Assembly (NCBI GenBank): GCA_038373885.1
Contig: JAWZYV010016058.1
Location: 124,001 to 188,000 of the forward strand
Direction of reading: 5' to 3'
From: Cheiracanthium punctorium
Lineage: Eukaryota; Arthropoda; Arachnida; Araneae; Cheiracanthiidae
DNA: 64,000 bases
Shown: positions 44,601-57,203 of the stretch, in pieces
How positions within the stretch are numbered: the first letter of the stretch is position 1
How the letters are laid out: each line of letters opens with the position of its first letter
The notes under the pieces: generated by a model
Database searches by the model: none
What the model was told of the DNA's origin: nothing
What the model saw: only the letters and a program-made list of their open reading frames with translations
Made by a program: the position numbers and the translations under genes

Positions 44601-45621
44601 CTCAAAACCTTTTAACCGTAGAATGTTGAAACTTGATATTTAGAACTATTGCAACGTACAACTGTGCATCTCTTTTTCTATGTAATCCCTGTTAGGAATT
44701 TCTGTTATTACTACTTCGTTTGTAAAATCGTGCATGTTTGTGCCTAGCTACCAGCCACTGTTATAATTTCTATTGTTTTCTTTAACAAACCACTTTAATC
44801 TACAATTAGATTTTGTCCAATGTTTGAGTGCAACGAGCCGAGGTTAATTGTTATCCCAAAAAGGCGCAAAATCAGAAATGTATTTAAAATTTTAATTTAT
44901 TATGTTGATAATATAACGACCACTCCAATGGACCAGATAGGTTCATCACATATATTTTACTAATTTATATTATTTTTAATGTTTCCAATTTTTCCTCCAA
45001 GCTTTTCCCGTTATACATTACCACTTAGGATTTTGGTGATAATAAATACAATAACGTATTCTTCTTATGATACCTCTTTGGCTCGCTTTGCTCTGAAAAT
45101 TGCTCTCCGCAAATGTTTGCTCACGCATTATGTTAAGATTGCCTATGTAGCAATATTTTGAAACCTCCCCTAGTTGGTGAGTCCGCATTTAAAAATTATT
45201 TAAATTCTTACCTCCTTACCCGTACTAAAAGACATGTCCAACATCTTCGGTGATTATTTGGTGGTTTTTGATGCACGCTTCTTGTGTTCTTGGCAAATTG
45301 GCCTAAGGTTTCACATGGTTTTTTCTTCCCTTGCCGTGTAATTGGTCCTAGTCCCAAATAAGTCTTTTTTGCTATGCTACAAGTCACTATTAAATGGCAA
45401 TTTATTTTTTTTTTCCTTTAATTCTTAACTCGACTGATTATCTTACTGCCACGTTCAAGGTTACTGTATGCAGTCAGTTGTACTTTAAACGATCCTGATT
45501 TTAGCCAAGTATTAATTTTGAATTTTTAACCCCCAACCCTCTTCATAAGCAGTATATTTAGAGATTTAGTAAAGATGAATTTTTTTCTTCGTGACAGCAT
45601 TTTTCTTTATCTCTCCATTTA
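44601..45621. other. AT-rich spacer, nothing recognised
   Basis: No gene or element seen before the SINE tail (ATTT)n at about 45623-45640. Confidence 0.5.
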
Positions 45622-45917
45622 ATATTTATTTATTTATTTGCCAGGAGAGGACAGCTCGCATCACTGAATGTGTCGCTTAGAGCTACATAAACGTCCTTCC
45701 TGGAATTTCTCGCCACTATTTGGAACATCATCAGAAGGTGGGGGACTTCTGAATATTGGCACCCCTTTGGAAACTGCTATCGACTGCCGAGAGGACTTTC
45801 GGAACCTCGGATTTAACGTGCACGTACACTGCATGTACACGGTGGTCTTTAGTGGTACGCCGGTATCGAACCCACAACTTTCCGGTTACGAGTCCAACGC
45901 CTTAACCACTGGGCTTG
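45622..45917 (-). mobile_element. tRNA-derived SINE with head and tail
   Basis: On the minus strand the head from about 45917 has CCCAGTGGTTAAGGCGTTGG (A box) and GGGTTCGATACC (B box). The tRNA-unrelated body contains GGTTCCGAAAGTCCTCTCGG and AGCTGTCCTCTCCTGGC. It ends in an (AAAT)n tail (45640-45623). The body is shared with the truncated copy at 7474-7640. Confidence 0.8.
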
Positions 45918-47067
45918 TAAATGTCACTCAGATTACTATAAATGCATGTTTAACAAGAATACATTTTAATAAATAATGATACATTATTTGCATTTTTAGC
46001 ATTTTTAGCTTGTTGATAACTTTAGTGAAAATGCACTCTAAAAACAAGTAGCCTGTAAAAGATATTAATATCAGTTTACTACACAATTTCATCCACATTT
46101 TTGTATTTTTTCATGCATTTAGTTTTCTCTAATAGTATTACTATGTCAATATAATTTATGAAATTGTAGAGACTAAAATAAAAACATGATAGAGCCTTGA
46201 AATGGCACCAGAAGCATACTAAGTTGTATGTGCTGAAATTTTAATACTTCCAAATTTAACCTAAGAGAAAAAAATGTGTACTTTATATCGAACGCTTTTG
46301 TAAGTAAAATATTTGAAAATAGAATTTATGAAAATAGCCTGGATTGTTCCGGAAATGAATTTACTAAATATGTGGAAATTCCGGCTGACTGAAATTACGA
46401 AAATAGAGGAGCGGGGAGGGAATATAAACATCGCATGCATCAGATTTGGATCTGTTCACATTAGTCTCAAAAGAAGTAAAACTAATATTTTATGTTTTCA
46501 AAAACAGGAGCATTAAGAAATAAAAATATTTTTTTGGAACGCAAATGAAGCGTGATGGAATCCTAAACGTCAGTGATATCCCCATCTTCTTGCTAACGTG
46601 TACTTTCACGGTTGAATTCTCCGACGCGGGTTTACCCTTTATCTCAAGAATTCCTTTCCAAAAATGTAATCTCATTTCCCTCGACATATCTTAATATTTT
46701 TGAATGGCTCCAAGTAAAACGAATGAACATTTTATGATACAATTTTTTAAAACTCAACTCGAGGGAGCCGAACATCAATATATTCTTTTCATTTCAGTTT
46801 ATGTAAATCACATTTCAGGCTCTCTAAGAGAAGCAAATCAAAAATTAACATGAAATGTTTCTCGTTTGAATGTAATTTGATATGATTATTTTTGTTGCAA
46901 TGTTTAATACTGATGTGAGTATTTACATTTCTCCCGCAGAATATAGTAATGAAACAATTTTCTGTGATAATCTCGATTTGCATTTAAGTATATACTTATG
47001 ATTTTATGTTAAACATTTTGGAATGATTAAATACAGTACAAAAATTTTCAAAAATAATTTTAAATAT
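45918..47067. other. AT-rich spacer, nothing recognised
   Basis: Short unsupported frames only (46313-46983). Ends with ATAT, the target duplication of copy 2. Confidence 0.5.
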
Positions 47068-47948
47068 TGTTGCGGAACTGCTCTTCTTCTTTCCGGGGTT
47101 CTGGGGTTCACTTGTTAGGATGGAACACAAACTTTATTGCTTCTAGAACTTCGTAGAACAATCAGCTGTACACAATTCTCAAGCAGAATCTAGCAGTAAC
47201 GTGCTTTTAACAATCCGCTTAGATCAGAAGCTCTCACAAATGCTGTATTTCTCACACAAAATAGGTCACTTTCACAGGCTAAAAAATTCAATGAAAATAT
47301 TCAAGAGATACCGTACACAATCCCTTAAGACACAGCAATGAAGAATTTACACACAGCACTTTGAAAACAGCTTCGTAAAGCAAGCTAAAACACGGCTTCT
47401 ATAGCACTATCAAAGCAAGCGTACTCTCACTGACAGCTCTTCACACATTGAGCGTTCAACTGGCACTGAACTTTCGGGGCAATGCGCGGTTCTATATATA
47501 TCCGAAGCAGAAGCTGCGAGCAGCTTCCAGAAGTCAATTTCTCGAGGATTCTACATAAAGCGTGAATTTTGATTATGTCATAGAAAATAAATGATGGGTT
47601 ATTATGCGATTTTAATGCAGGAAAAAAAACTTCCAGGCCCCATTGGGAAAAACGCGCCAAATGACCAAAAAGTCGCCAAGCTTGGCGACTTTTGGCGAAA
47701 TATCGCCAAATTTGGCGCCAAAATGAAGTCTTCAAAAGTGAAGAGATCTAAGCTCTAGGACTAATATTTCTCGAGATTTCTAGAACCTCCATTGAAAAAC
47801 AATGGCAAACCGAAACCTCCATATCTCCGGTTCTAATTGGTTGATTTTGATGCAACAAAAAGCAAAATTTATCTATTTGAAGCGTAGAATACGAATTTTA
47901 AACCATTTTAAGCCACAGAGCAGCGGGTTGCCCCGAAAATTCGTAACG
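47068..47948 (-). repeat. Copy 2, 3' LTR
   Basis: 881 bp, TGTTGCGG...CGTAACG. About 40 bp present in the other LTRs (the CGTCGTTCTAAAGTCC...AAAAAGT region) are missing near 47102. The poly(A) signal equivalent TTTATT lies at 47133-47138. The 18-bp palindrome of U3 is present. Confidence 0.9.
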
Positions 47949-48054
47949 TTGCTCGCTTCCCAAGGACTGCACGTCCCGGGCAGTACAATCCCTAGTTAGG
48001 AGGTCACACAAGTACCTACACTGTATAACACTTAACAAGATCTTAACAACTTAA

Positions 48055-48165
48055 TTCAAGCACAATAAGCAAATACAATAAGCACATACACATTCACAAT
48101 AAGCAAATAACATTCACAATAAGCACATTAATAAATAAATAATCAACATAATAAATAATTACACT
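48055..48165. repeat. AATAAGCA-type microsatellite
   Basis: Repeats of CACAATAAGCAAATA/CACATA lie in the untranslated stretch between the copy 2 3' LTR and integrase. Copy 1 has a shorter, less repeated version near 24890-24960. Confidence 0.65.
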
Positions 48166-48376
48166 GTAATAAATCATAAACATAATAAACAAATACGCAT
48201 TAATGAAAACTAATATATTACAAATATGTACACTAAACATGGCGTAAGTAGTGAGTGAAATAGAGTTGAGGAAAGAGGAAGAGAAGGGAAAGACAGGAAA
48301 GAAATGAGAGATGAAAGAAAAGAGGAATTACGCCATAGTGACCATGGTCTGAGCTAATTACAACCGCGGTAGGTGG

Positions 48377-51300
48377 CTAGCCGATCGTAACTCTTGGCTT
48401 CGAGTTTGGTGACTTACGAATCCGTACGATGACGTCATTCAGCCGGTTTAGGACTGTGTAAGGACCGTCCCACGGCGATTGCAGCTTGGGAGACAGGCCT
48501 TTCCTTCGAGTAGGATTCCATAGCCAAACTTTGTCACCTGCGTTGAACTCGTGTCCCGTAGCCTTCGTGTCGTAGCGAGTCTTCATCTTTTCCGTGTTCA
48601 GGTTGATCCGCTCCCGAGCAAAATGATGCACATCTTCAAACCGTGCCCGAAGGTTTTCCACGTACTCCTCTGGCAATGAAGGCGCATCTGGAGGGCGGCC
48701 GAACACAAGATCGGCGGGAAGACGAAGATCTCTGCCGAACAGCATCTGGGAAGGTGTGAAGCCGGTAGTCTCATGGACGGCGCTCCTATAGGCCAGCAAG
48801 AAGAGGGGGAGTTTCTTGTCCCAGTCCTCTTGATTCCTAGATACCAGAACAGAAGCGAGAGGTTGTTTAAAATTGTGCGATTGAACCTCTCCACCATGAT
48901 GTCGGATTGTGGGTGTAAAGGCGTAGTCTGGGTTTTGTCCATTCCGAGAAGTTGACATAGTCCTTTAGAGACTGCAGAGGTAAAGTTCGTTCCTTGGTCG
49001 GAATGTAGTTGCAGAGGGGTTCCATATCTGGAAATCCATTCTTGCACCAGTACCTCTGCTACGGTCGTAGCTTCTTGATCGGGAATAGGAAACGCTTCGG
49101 GCCATTTAGAGAAGTAGTCAATGACAACTAGGATGTATTTGTTGCCATCCGAAGTTCGCGGAAGAGGTCCCAGGATGTCGAGGGCTCCTTTCAAAAGGCG
49201 CTCCTATATTATAACGATGTAGTCTTCCACGGCTTCGTTTCTTCGGGCCTTTACGGGAGACACAGGCGTCACAAGCTTGGCACCACTTTTCGACGTCGCC
49301 TCGAGCCCTAACCCAGTAGAAGCGCTCGCGAACTTTCTGCAGGGTTTTCATTACGCCAAAATGGCCTCCAGTGTAGCCATTATGAAGTTCTTCTAGAACT
49401 TTCGGAATCCTCGAACGAGGGAGTACTAACTGCCATCGGAGCATCTTGCCGTCGTACGACTCCCATTTACGATACAGGACTCCATTCCTCAGGCGAAGCG
49501 AATCCCATAAAGCCCAGTACTGTTTTGTTGCCGGACTGTTGGATGATATTTCTTGCCAACTGGGCTTAGCGCTGGATTTTTCCATAAATTCTACAATAGG
49601 TTTGATGTCGCTCTCTGCTAATTCGTCCGCCCGAACATTTTCATCACTCCAGGGATCTTGAGATGATTCCGATGATGTAACTTGGCGGATAACGGGATGT
49701 TTCAGATGGAAATTTTTCTCTGCCCTGGAGCAATAGCGACAACTGTCTAGCAGGGTCTTCTCGACAAAGCATCTGCATATCCATGAGATGACCCTTTCCT
49801 ATGAGGTATCTCGATGTCATATTCTTGTAATCGCTGTATCCACCTGGCTATTTGGCCCTCTGGATTCTTGAAATTTAGAAGCCAGGTTAAAGAGGCATGG
49901 TCCGTTCGGAGCAGGAACTTTCGGCCGTACAGGTAATGATGGAAGTGCTCTACGGCTTTAATGATAGCAAGAAGTTCCTTTCTCGTAACACAATAGTTAC
50001 GATCTGCCTTTGAAAGGCATTTGCTCCAGTAAGCAATGACGTGTTCTTGGCCATCTATCTCCTGGGACAAAACTGGTTCAACACTCTCCTCACTTGCGTC
50101 TGTGTCCAGGATAAATGGCTTGTCAGGGTGAGGATACGACAGGATCGGCGAAGATGTTAAAGCCGTCTTCAGTTCGTTGAATGCGTCCTCACATTCCTCA
50201 GTCCATAGAAATTTCTGTCCAGTCTCGGTCAATTTGTGAAGAGGTCTTGCAATTTGAAAAAAGCCCTTCACGAATTTTCGATAGTAAGTACACAGACCGA
50301 GAAAACTTCTTAAGTCATGGATATTCTCGGGACGACTCCAGTTCTGGACTGAGGACGTCTTTTCGGGATCGGTTCGGACTCCGTGGGCGGATATTATGTG
50401 CCCGAGGTAACGTACTTCCCGACGAAACAAATTGCACTTCGATGGACTTAGTTTCAAGTTTGCCTCTTTTAATTTCTGCAGTACCTTTCGAATGTTCTCG
50501 AGGTGCTCTTCGAAAGTCCTTCCGGCGATGATGATATCGTCCAAATAAACGAGACATGCTTCGTAGGAAAGTCCTCTCAACACTGTCTCCATTAGTCGCT
50601 CGAATGTAGCAGGTGCGTTGCAGAGTCCAAAAGGCATAACTTTGAACTGCCATAATCCTTGTCCCGTGGTGAACGCAGTCTTTTCACGGTCGTCGGGATG
50701 AATTTCCACTTGCCAGTAACCATTTTTCAGATCCAGGGTGGAAAACCATTCGTTTCCCGATAAAGTGTCTAAAGTGTCGTCTATCCTGGGAAGAGGGAAG
50801 CTGTCTTTCTTGGTAATGTCATTCAGACGTCTGTAGTCAACACAGAACCGGGTGGAACCATCCTTCTTTCGGATCAAAACAATTGGCGAGGCCCAGGGAC
50901 TAATCGATGGCTCGATGACGTCATCACGCTGCATCTCCTCTAAAAGTCTGTTCACCTCTTCTTGCTTAGCAAACGGCAGCCGCCTAGGATGTTGCTTGAT
51001 GGGAGAATGGCGGCCTGTATCTATCCTATGTTGAGTTAAGCTCGTACGGCCAAAGTCACCCGAAGTTCGGAAGAAGAGGTCTTCAAATTCAGCTATTACT
51101 TTCTCCGCAGCGCTTCTCTGTTCTGCCGTTAACTCCACGTCTTGTATTAATTACTTCGTCAGGCACTCGGAAGATTTAGCTGTCGTTTGGCTGATGTTCT
51201 TATTAATGCAGGTAACAGGAGTGCATGTCGCAAACACTTCATTTTTTTTTTATCACCTTCGACTTGTCCGTCACATTTACTACTCTAACTGGAATTTCTG

Positions 51301-51914
51301 TTCTCGACAAGTCCACAAGTGTTGCTCCCGCAAGTACTCCTCTGACAGAATCACTATTGTTTGGGTGTTCGATTAATCCAAAGCGGAATTTATTGCTTTC
51401 TTTTACTGTTCCAGAAATTATTGAATCAGTTCTGGGAGGTAGAGTGATATCAGTCTGGGCTATTATTTGCTGAACAGGTAAAATTGTTTCATTTTCAATA
51501 TCGAACGCAGCTATTTCTTCTGAGTCTGAAAAGCTCATTATTCTTAAAGTCCAAGTTAAATTTGTGCGTATTTAAAAAGTCGAGTCCGAGAATAAAAGAG
51601 TCTGTAATATTGGCGACATATACCACATGGTCGTATCTGGCATTTCCAAACGTGATTTCTACTTGCGCTTTTCCGCCCACTTCGATCTTGTCACCTGTCA
51701 CAGTCTGGAGGGTCAGCGAGGGCGGAGTCCAGAAAATCTTCAAGTTTAATTTCTTGGCCAGATCCGTCCTTATGATGGATACGTTCGCTCCAGTATCAAT
51801 CACCATGTGGCATGGGGAACCATTAACGTATCCAAGTACGAAGAGTCCATTACTGCCGCCATTCACTGATGAAATCTGCAAGACTTTTAGGTGGGGCTTT
51901 TGACTATCTGGCAA
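48377..51914 (-). pseudogene. Pol of copy 2, multiply frameshifted
   Basis: Fragments in order on the minus strand are: protease (51914-51495, DTGAN), linker (51538-51239), RT and RNase H (51138-49747, with YLDD and DTDAS), integrase N-terminus (49585-49118), then the core in two overlapping frames (49194-48598 and 48958-48377). The integrase finger H...GH...C-x2-C (LHNGYTGGHFG to WCQACDAC) is present here. Frame changes occur near 51540, 51150, 49700, 49185 and 48860. The tail lacks the HYDRLAIY end because of a short deletion near 48391. Not translatable as one protein. Confidence 0.88.
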
Positions 51915-51940
51915 TCTCCGCCCCGCGAGATGGCCACCTC

Positions 51941-53230
51941 CTAGTTTCCCTCTTTCATGTTCTTAGAGTTCTCTTGCTGGTTATGAGACTTTCGACCACA
52001 ATGCTTTTGTACGTGGCCATCGACGCCACAATTCCAGCATTTCACTTTCTTTGGGCCATCTCTCATTCTATTGAATCTTAATTTTCGTTCTATGAGATCT
52101 TCAATTCTCTTCAACCTGTTCTCGACGCTCTCTGTGTCTTTGTCAGCTCCCTCTTGGACCGTGGCAGCTCTAACAGTATACCGATATTTCCTGACGGCCC
52201 GTTGAGCTGCTTCTAGCTTCATTGCGAAGACGAGAGCAGATTTCAAATCCTGATAATCCTCCAACATAAGTGACTTTTGGGTTTCTGGATCACGGATGGC
52301 TTCAATAAAATGACGCACCGCTATTTCTTCTCGGACATTAGGGACTTCTGACCGCTCGGACTTCTCGGACATCAAGGTGGTCCATGTAGGCTACATGACA
52401 CAGCCTATCTATGTCCGAAGCAAGCTCTTGAAGGGTCTCGCCAGATCTCTGCATCCTTGACTTAAGTTGAATTCTACTATATTCTTTCTGGCACTTCTCT
52501 CCGAATTTCATCTCCAGCTCACTTGCGAGGGCGTCAAAATCTCCTATCTTCGTCGCTCCAATAATTTGCAATACGTTAATTGCATCTCCGCTAAGGGGGG
52601 CGGCCAGTTGGTCCGCTTTCTCGGACTCGCTCCAACCATTGACTTTAGCGACGATTAAAAATTGGGTCTTGTATGCTTCCCAGGGAGTCTTTCCGTCATA
52701 AGGCGTTAATTTCACTGCTGGGCTGCGTGACGACGACCTCATGTTTTCAGGTACCTTTCCCAGCTTTACTAAACTGTCCAGTTTTTCATCTAACATGTTC
52801 TCAATCGTTTCCTCAATTTTATTATTAAATTTTTCACGTAATTCTTTCATGTTTTGACTTTCTTCTAGGAGCGACATTCTTCTCTCCATTATCTCTTGAT
52901 TTTCCTGCACACTCTTCTCTAATTTTCCCAAAGCAGTCTCCATTTTCTCCCCGATTTCATTTCTTCTTGACCGTCTTCAATTTTCTTCTCTAAATCCGCT
53001 TTCATCTGTTCTTGTCCGGCTTCAATTTTCTTTTCTAAATCGGCTTGTCCGGCTTCAATTTTCTTTTCTAAATCGGCTTGTCCGGCTTCAATTTTCTTTT
53101 CTAAATCGGTTTGTCCGGTTTTCATCTCTTCTAATCCGGTTTTCATTTTGTCTTGTCCGGATTTCATTTCCTGCATCATATTCATGAGCTTTTGAAGTTG
53201 TTCTTCCATTTTTTGTCTAGTCAAAACCAT
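51941..53230 (-). pseudogene. Gag of copy 2, frameshifted
   Basis: Starts MVLTRQKMEEQ at 53230. It has a coiled coil with three back-to-back DLEKKIEAGQA units, breaks frame near 52935, and continues through the capsid domain (52943-52338). It breaks again near 52350, where an extra ~30 bp repeat of CGGACTTCT-type sequence is inserted. The last frame (52375-51941) includes the capsid end and a zinc knuckle CWNCGVDGHVQKHC. The knuckle and following linker differ strongly from copy 1, while flanking parts are very similar. Confidence 0.85.
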
Positions 53231-53258
53231 AAACTGGAAAATTAAAGTATTTCTTTAG

Positions 53259-53277
53259 AATCCCGATTCTGACACCA
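53259..53277 (-). other. Primer binding site of copy 2
   Basis: TGGTGTCAGAATCGGGATT on the minus strand, two bases inside the 5' LTR. It is the same tRNA-Leu-like site as in copy 1, with substitutions at its distal end. Confidence 0.65.
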
Positions 53278-53279
53278 AA

Positions 53280-54176
53280 TGTTGCGGAACTGCTCTTCTT
53301 GTTTCCGGGGTTCGTCGTTCTAAAGTCCAGTTGGTGTAAAAAGTTCAAGTAAAAAGTCACTTGTCAGGATGGAACACAAACTTTATTGCTTCTATAACTT
53401 CGTAGAACAATCAGCTGTACACCACAAGCACAATCTATCAGTAACGTGCTTTTAACAATCCGCTTAGATCAGAAGCTCTCACAAATGCTGTATTTTTCAC
53501 ACAAAATAAGTCACTTTCACAGGCTAAAAAATTCAGTGAAAATATTCAAGAGATACCGTACACAATCCCTTAAGACACAGCAATGAAGAATTTACACACA
53601 GCACTTTGAAAACAGCTTCGTAAAGCAAGCTAAAACACGGCTTCTATAGCACTATAAAGCAAGCGTACTCTCACTGACAGCTCTTCACACATTGAGCGTT
53701 CAACTGGCACTGAACTTTCGGGGCAATGCGCGGTTCTATATATATCCGAAGCAGAAGCTGCGAGCAGCTTCCAGAAGTCAATTTCTCGAGGATTCTACAT
53801 AAAGCGTGAATTTTGATTATGTCATAGAAAATAAATGCTGGGTTATTATGCGATTTTAATGCAGGAAAAACAACTTCCAGGCCCCATTATGAAAAACGCG
53901 CCAAATGACCAAAAAGTCGCCAAGCTTGGCGACTTTTGGCGAAATATCGCCAAAAATAAGTCCTCAAAAGTGAAGAGATCTAAACTCTAGGACTAATATT
54001 TCTCGAGATTTCTAGAATCTCTTGAAAAACAATGGCAAAACGAAACCTCCATATCTCCGGTTCTAATTGGCCGATTTTGATGCAACAAAAAGCAAAATTT
54101 ATCTATTTGGAGCGTAGAATACGAATTTTAAAATTTTAAGCCACAGAGCAGCGGGTTGCCCCGAAAATTCGTAACA
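53280..54176 (-). repeat. Copy 2, 5' LTR
   Basis: 897 bp with TG...CA tips. It lacks one AATTTGGCGCC-type segment after GAAATATCGCC near 53950, so the E2F-like 12-mer is missing while the 18-bp palindrome remains. TATATATAG (about 53735-53746) and TCAGT (53713-53709) give the core promoter. Confidence 0.9.
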
Positions 54177-54180
54177 ATAT

Positions 54181-54847
54181 ATATTACAGTGACATTTAGG
54201 AGGTATTTATCACTATAGAATGCAGTTTTTCTGTGTGTACTTTTATACATTCGTAAACAAATAAGTTCGACTATAAAACTACTGAAAAAATACTCCCTCC
54301 CCCAATCTTACCTATCTTTCTACCACCATTTCTCCTAAACTCAAGTTATATGCACAATTGTTTTTGGAATAATGAATACTTTAATTTGTATTACGAGCCG
54401 TCTTCATATCAATATGTGCAATAACTTTTTTTTTTTTTTTTTACAAAAACGTGTGATGTGGATGATGTCATAATTCATGTTCGTGGCTGAAACTACAGAT
54501 TTTTTATTTTATATTAATGCGAAACAAGATTTTATTATCCGCAATTTATGATCATTTTTTTCATTAGAAAAATTTTTATTTAATAATGAGTTTTTCACAC
54601 AAAATGGATATATTTCACAAGTATTAGGACGTTTGCAAATATTTTGGTCCATAACACATGTATAGACTAATTATCTGTTGTATATGCAGGAACAAGTCCA
54701 GTCGGAAGACAAACGGTAATCGGCGCCAAGTCTGGGTTGTGAAGCCGGTGATCGAACTGCTTCCAACGAAACTGCCCAATTATTATTTGAGTGACAGCAG
54801 CAGTATGGGGCCTATAGCAGCAGTGTCCTGGAGTCCTGCTCATCAAG
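54181..54847. other. Spacer, nothing firmly recognised
   Basis: AT-rich to about 54650. From there the composition becomes more balanced, leading into element-derived coding scraps. No gene was called. Confidence 0.4.
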
Positions 54848-54948
54848 CGCGAACTAGGAGGCAAGCGCTTTAGATCCGACGATGAGGTGCAAAATGCAGT
54901 GGAGTCGTGGTTATCGTCATTGCCGGGAACTTTCTGTGAAGACTCATC
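54848..54948 (+). pseudogene. Mariner transposase scrap
   Basis: The frame reads RELGGKRFRSDDEVQNAVES and then WLSSLPGTFCED. The F-S-D-D-EVQ-AV--WL pattern is the conserved C-terminal part of mariner transposases that precedes the final short tail. Only about 33 residues remain, directly followed by LINE-derived sequence. Confidence 0.6.
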
Positions 54949-55660
54949 AATAATAATACATACGGACAGTCTCTCAGCTGAAAGAAATCTTAAAGGATAC
55001 CACAACAAGTAATTCAGTAGCTCAAGAAATCTTAAAGTTAATAAATCGCACGCATAAATCAATCAAAATTAACTGGATCAAACCACACAGTGATATCCTT
55101 AAAAATCAGCTTGCATACTCATTGGCCAGACAAGCAGCATTAAATACCACAGACTCTTTACCACTACTTAAAATTCCTCTTTCATTTTAACACTTAAAAT
55201 TACTGTTATGTAAAAACTTGATTACAGAATGGCAAAATAGATGGTCCACAATCTCCACAGGAAGACTTACCTACAATTTCCCCCCCAAAGTTTCAAAAGA
55301 AATTGCTTATCACACAGATATCTATTTATCTTCTTCATAGGACATGGTCCATTCAACAAGTACCTTTCAAAATTGGCAAAGTATCAAATACATACTGAAT
55401 GTGTAATAAATTAGCGCATTCCCCATACATTATATAACAGATTTCCCATTAACTTCCAAATATCACATAAAGAGATCTCCAGAACAATCTTTATCATCCT
55501 GGATCAGCTAGATTTTTTAAAGGTCGTACCTTCGAGGTAAAGCAATTAATACTGCAAGCCATCTGGAGAAAACCAATCACAATTCGTAATTCTCTCTCAT
55601 TCAAGTGCTTCTGTGGATCTGGACTCAGACTCTGACCAAAAATATTGCTAGGGAATCTTA
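54949..55660 (+). pseudogene. LINE (I/Jockey-like) RNase H remnant
   Basis: IIIHTDSLSA (RNase H Asp motif) is followed after a frameshift by KEILKDTTTSNSVAQEILKL, then INWIKPHSDILKNQLAYSLA and RQAA, matching the WIxxHSxIxxNxxAxxLAxxA ending of LINE RNase H domains. Further downstream a short FKCFCGSG piece suggests the C-terminal cysteine motif. Numerous stops and shifts make it non-functional. The upstream reverse transcriptase is absent. Confidence 0.65.
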
Positions 55661-57203
55661 CCGCCTGTCATGAGTTCACTAAATAGGTTCATGGGTTAAC
55701 TGATTTGCTTTTGATTTTTAGTACCAGAAAATTAATTAAATTCACCGATGAAAAACCAAATTTCATAAAATAGACAAATAAAGTAATTAAATAATATTTT
55801 TATATTTGTTTTATTTCTATTTTTTCTCTCATGGGTAAACTGATCTGATTTTGATTGTTAGTCTCTAAAAAAATTAATTAATTTCACCAATGAAAAAACC
55901 AGTTTCTTTAAAAAGACAAATAAAGCAATGAAAATGAAGAAGGTATAGAAAAGCTGGTAAATTGCTATGACAGCTATTTGAACATTGGCGGAAACTATGT
56001 AGAAAAATAGTTTAAGGTACGCTCTTTCATTTAAAGATAAAATTGGCTTGAAAAAAATCTTTATATATATACATATATTTTTTCAGAACGGAACTTACAT
56101 TCTGAACACGCCTCACATGAAAGTTTATATTAAACTTCATTAAAACTGCATATCACATCTTAGTTTTATATCACATTTTAATTAAAAAAACATGAATGCT
56201 TCATTAAAATTACTTAACAAAAATTCCCCGAAGCTAGAATCATAACTTAGACAAATTGAATGAACATTGTGTAACTCACTTTATTAAAATTATTTGTGTT
56301 TGATGAAGAGAGTGTATTTCAATTGAAATATGCAATGGACGTTTATAAGAGACAGTTCCCAAAGATTTTTTAAGCACATTTTTGCAGGTATCTTTTTTAG
56401 AATATTAGAAAATAGAATCATGTATTAGAATTGAATCGTGCTTGTGTGCAACTTATAGTACATTTTCAAAACACATCCATATGTGTATGTACCTCATAAA
56501 CATATGATTAGTCTTACACATTACTTAAACAAAAAATAAAAAGAATAGTGATTTTTTATTATTGATAAAGAGAGCTTTGCATAAATATCTATTTTCGAAT
56601 TTCATGCATGCACATTATACTTTATTTAAATGCGTGCGGGTCCCGCTATAATATTTTAAATCTCGATAAAAATTAGTCCAATATACCTAATGGAAAGTTT
56701 TATGCATATGGACCTTAAAATTGAAATAAGTATGGCAGTAGTTTGCGTGCAAACGATAATAAAAGCATCACGAAAGCAGCATAAATTAGAACGGTCTTTT
56801 ACCGAGTTTCCGTCTAATGCACATTATAATATTTCAATTTATGGATTATTGGTTAATCATTGCTTAGCAGTTTAGAAAACTTTTGAAGGTTTTTTGTTGT
56901 CCTTGTAATTTTTGTCTCTGGAAAACAAACAATATGTCTGTTATAAACTCGTGATTCGAATAATTTTATATAGTCTGCATCTGTGAACACAGTTTAAATT
57001 GAAGAAACGAAGTATTTAAGTCAATATCTTGAGATAAACCTATGCCAGTTGTATGTCCTTGCTAAAATATTTTGGCATTTTTCTTAGTAGATTGCGGATT
57101 AGAAAACTTTGCTGGGTGATTCTAGGTTTTTCAAGATGTTTCTCTTGTAAAGTATTATTTTTGTCGCTCTGTATGCAATGCTGTTTTGTTATGCCTGTAT
57201 GTA
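55661..57203. other. AT-rich spacer, nothing recognised
   Basis: A repeated GATGAAAAACCAAATTT/CAATGAAAAAACCAGTTTC-type segment occurs near 55740 and 55885 (two diverged copies). No credible gene; the small frame at 56690-56875 has no motif. Confidence 0.45.

Larger units (their letters stand above)
47068..54176 (-). mobile_element. Ty3/gypsy LTR retrotransposon, copy 2
   Basis: Same family and orientation as copy 1. LTRs lie at 47068-47948 and 53280-54176, with a 4-bp target duplication ATAT (47064-47067 and 54177-54180). The terminal A of the 3' LTR's CGTAACA is mutated to G. LTRs differ by several substitutions and indels, including a ~40-bp loss near the left edge, so it is older than copy 1. 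All reading frames are broken in several places. It retains the integrase finger region and the empty site for the 1.2-kb TIR element that copy 1 lacks or has filled. Confidence 0.93.

Noticed and set aside
23830..54176. Envelope gene in either gypsy copy
   Set aside because: The space between integrase and the 3' LTR is only ~380-420 bp without the inserted TIR element and holds no long frame.
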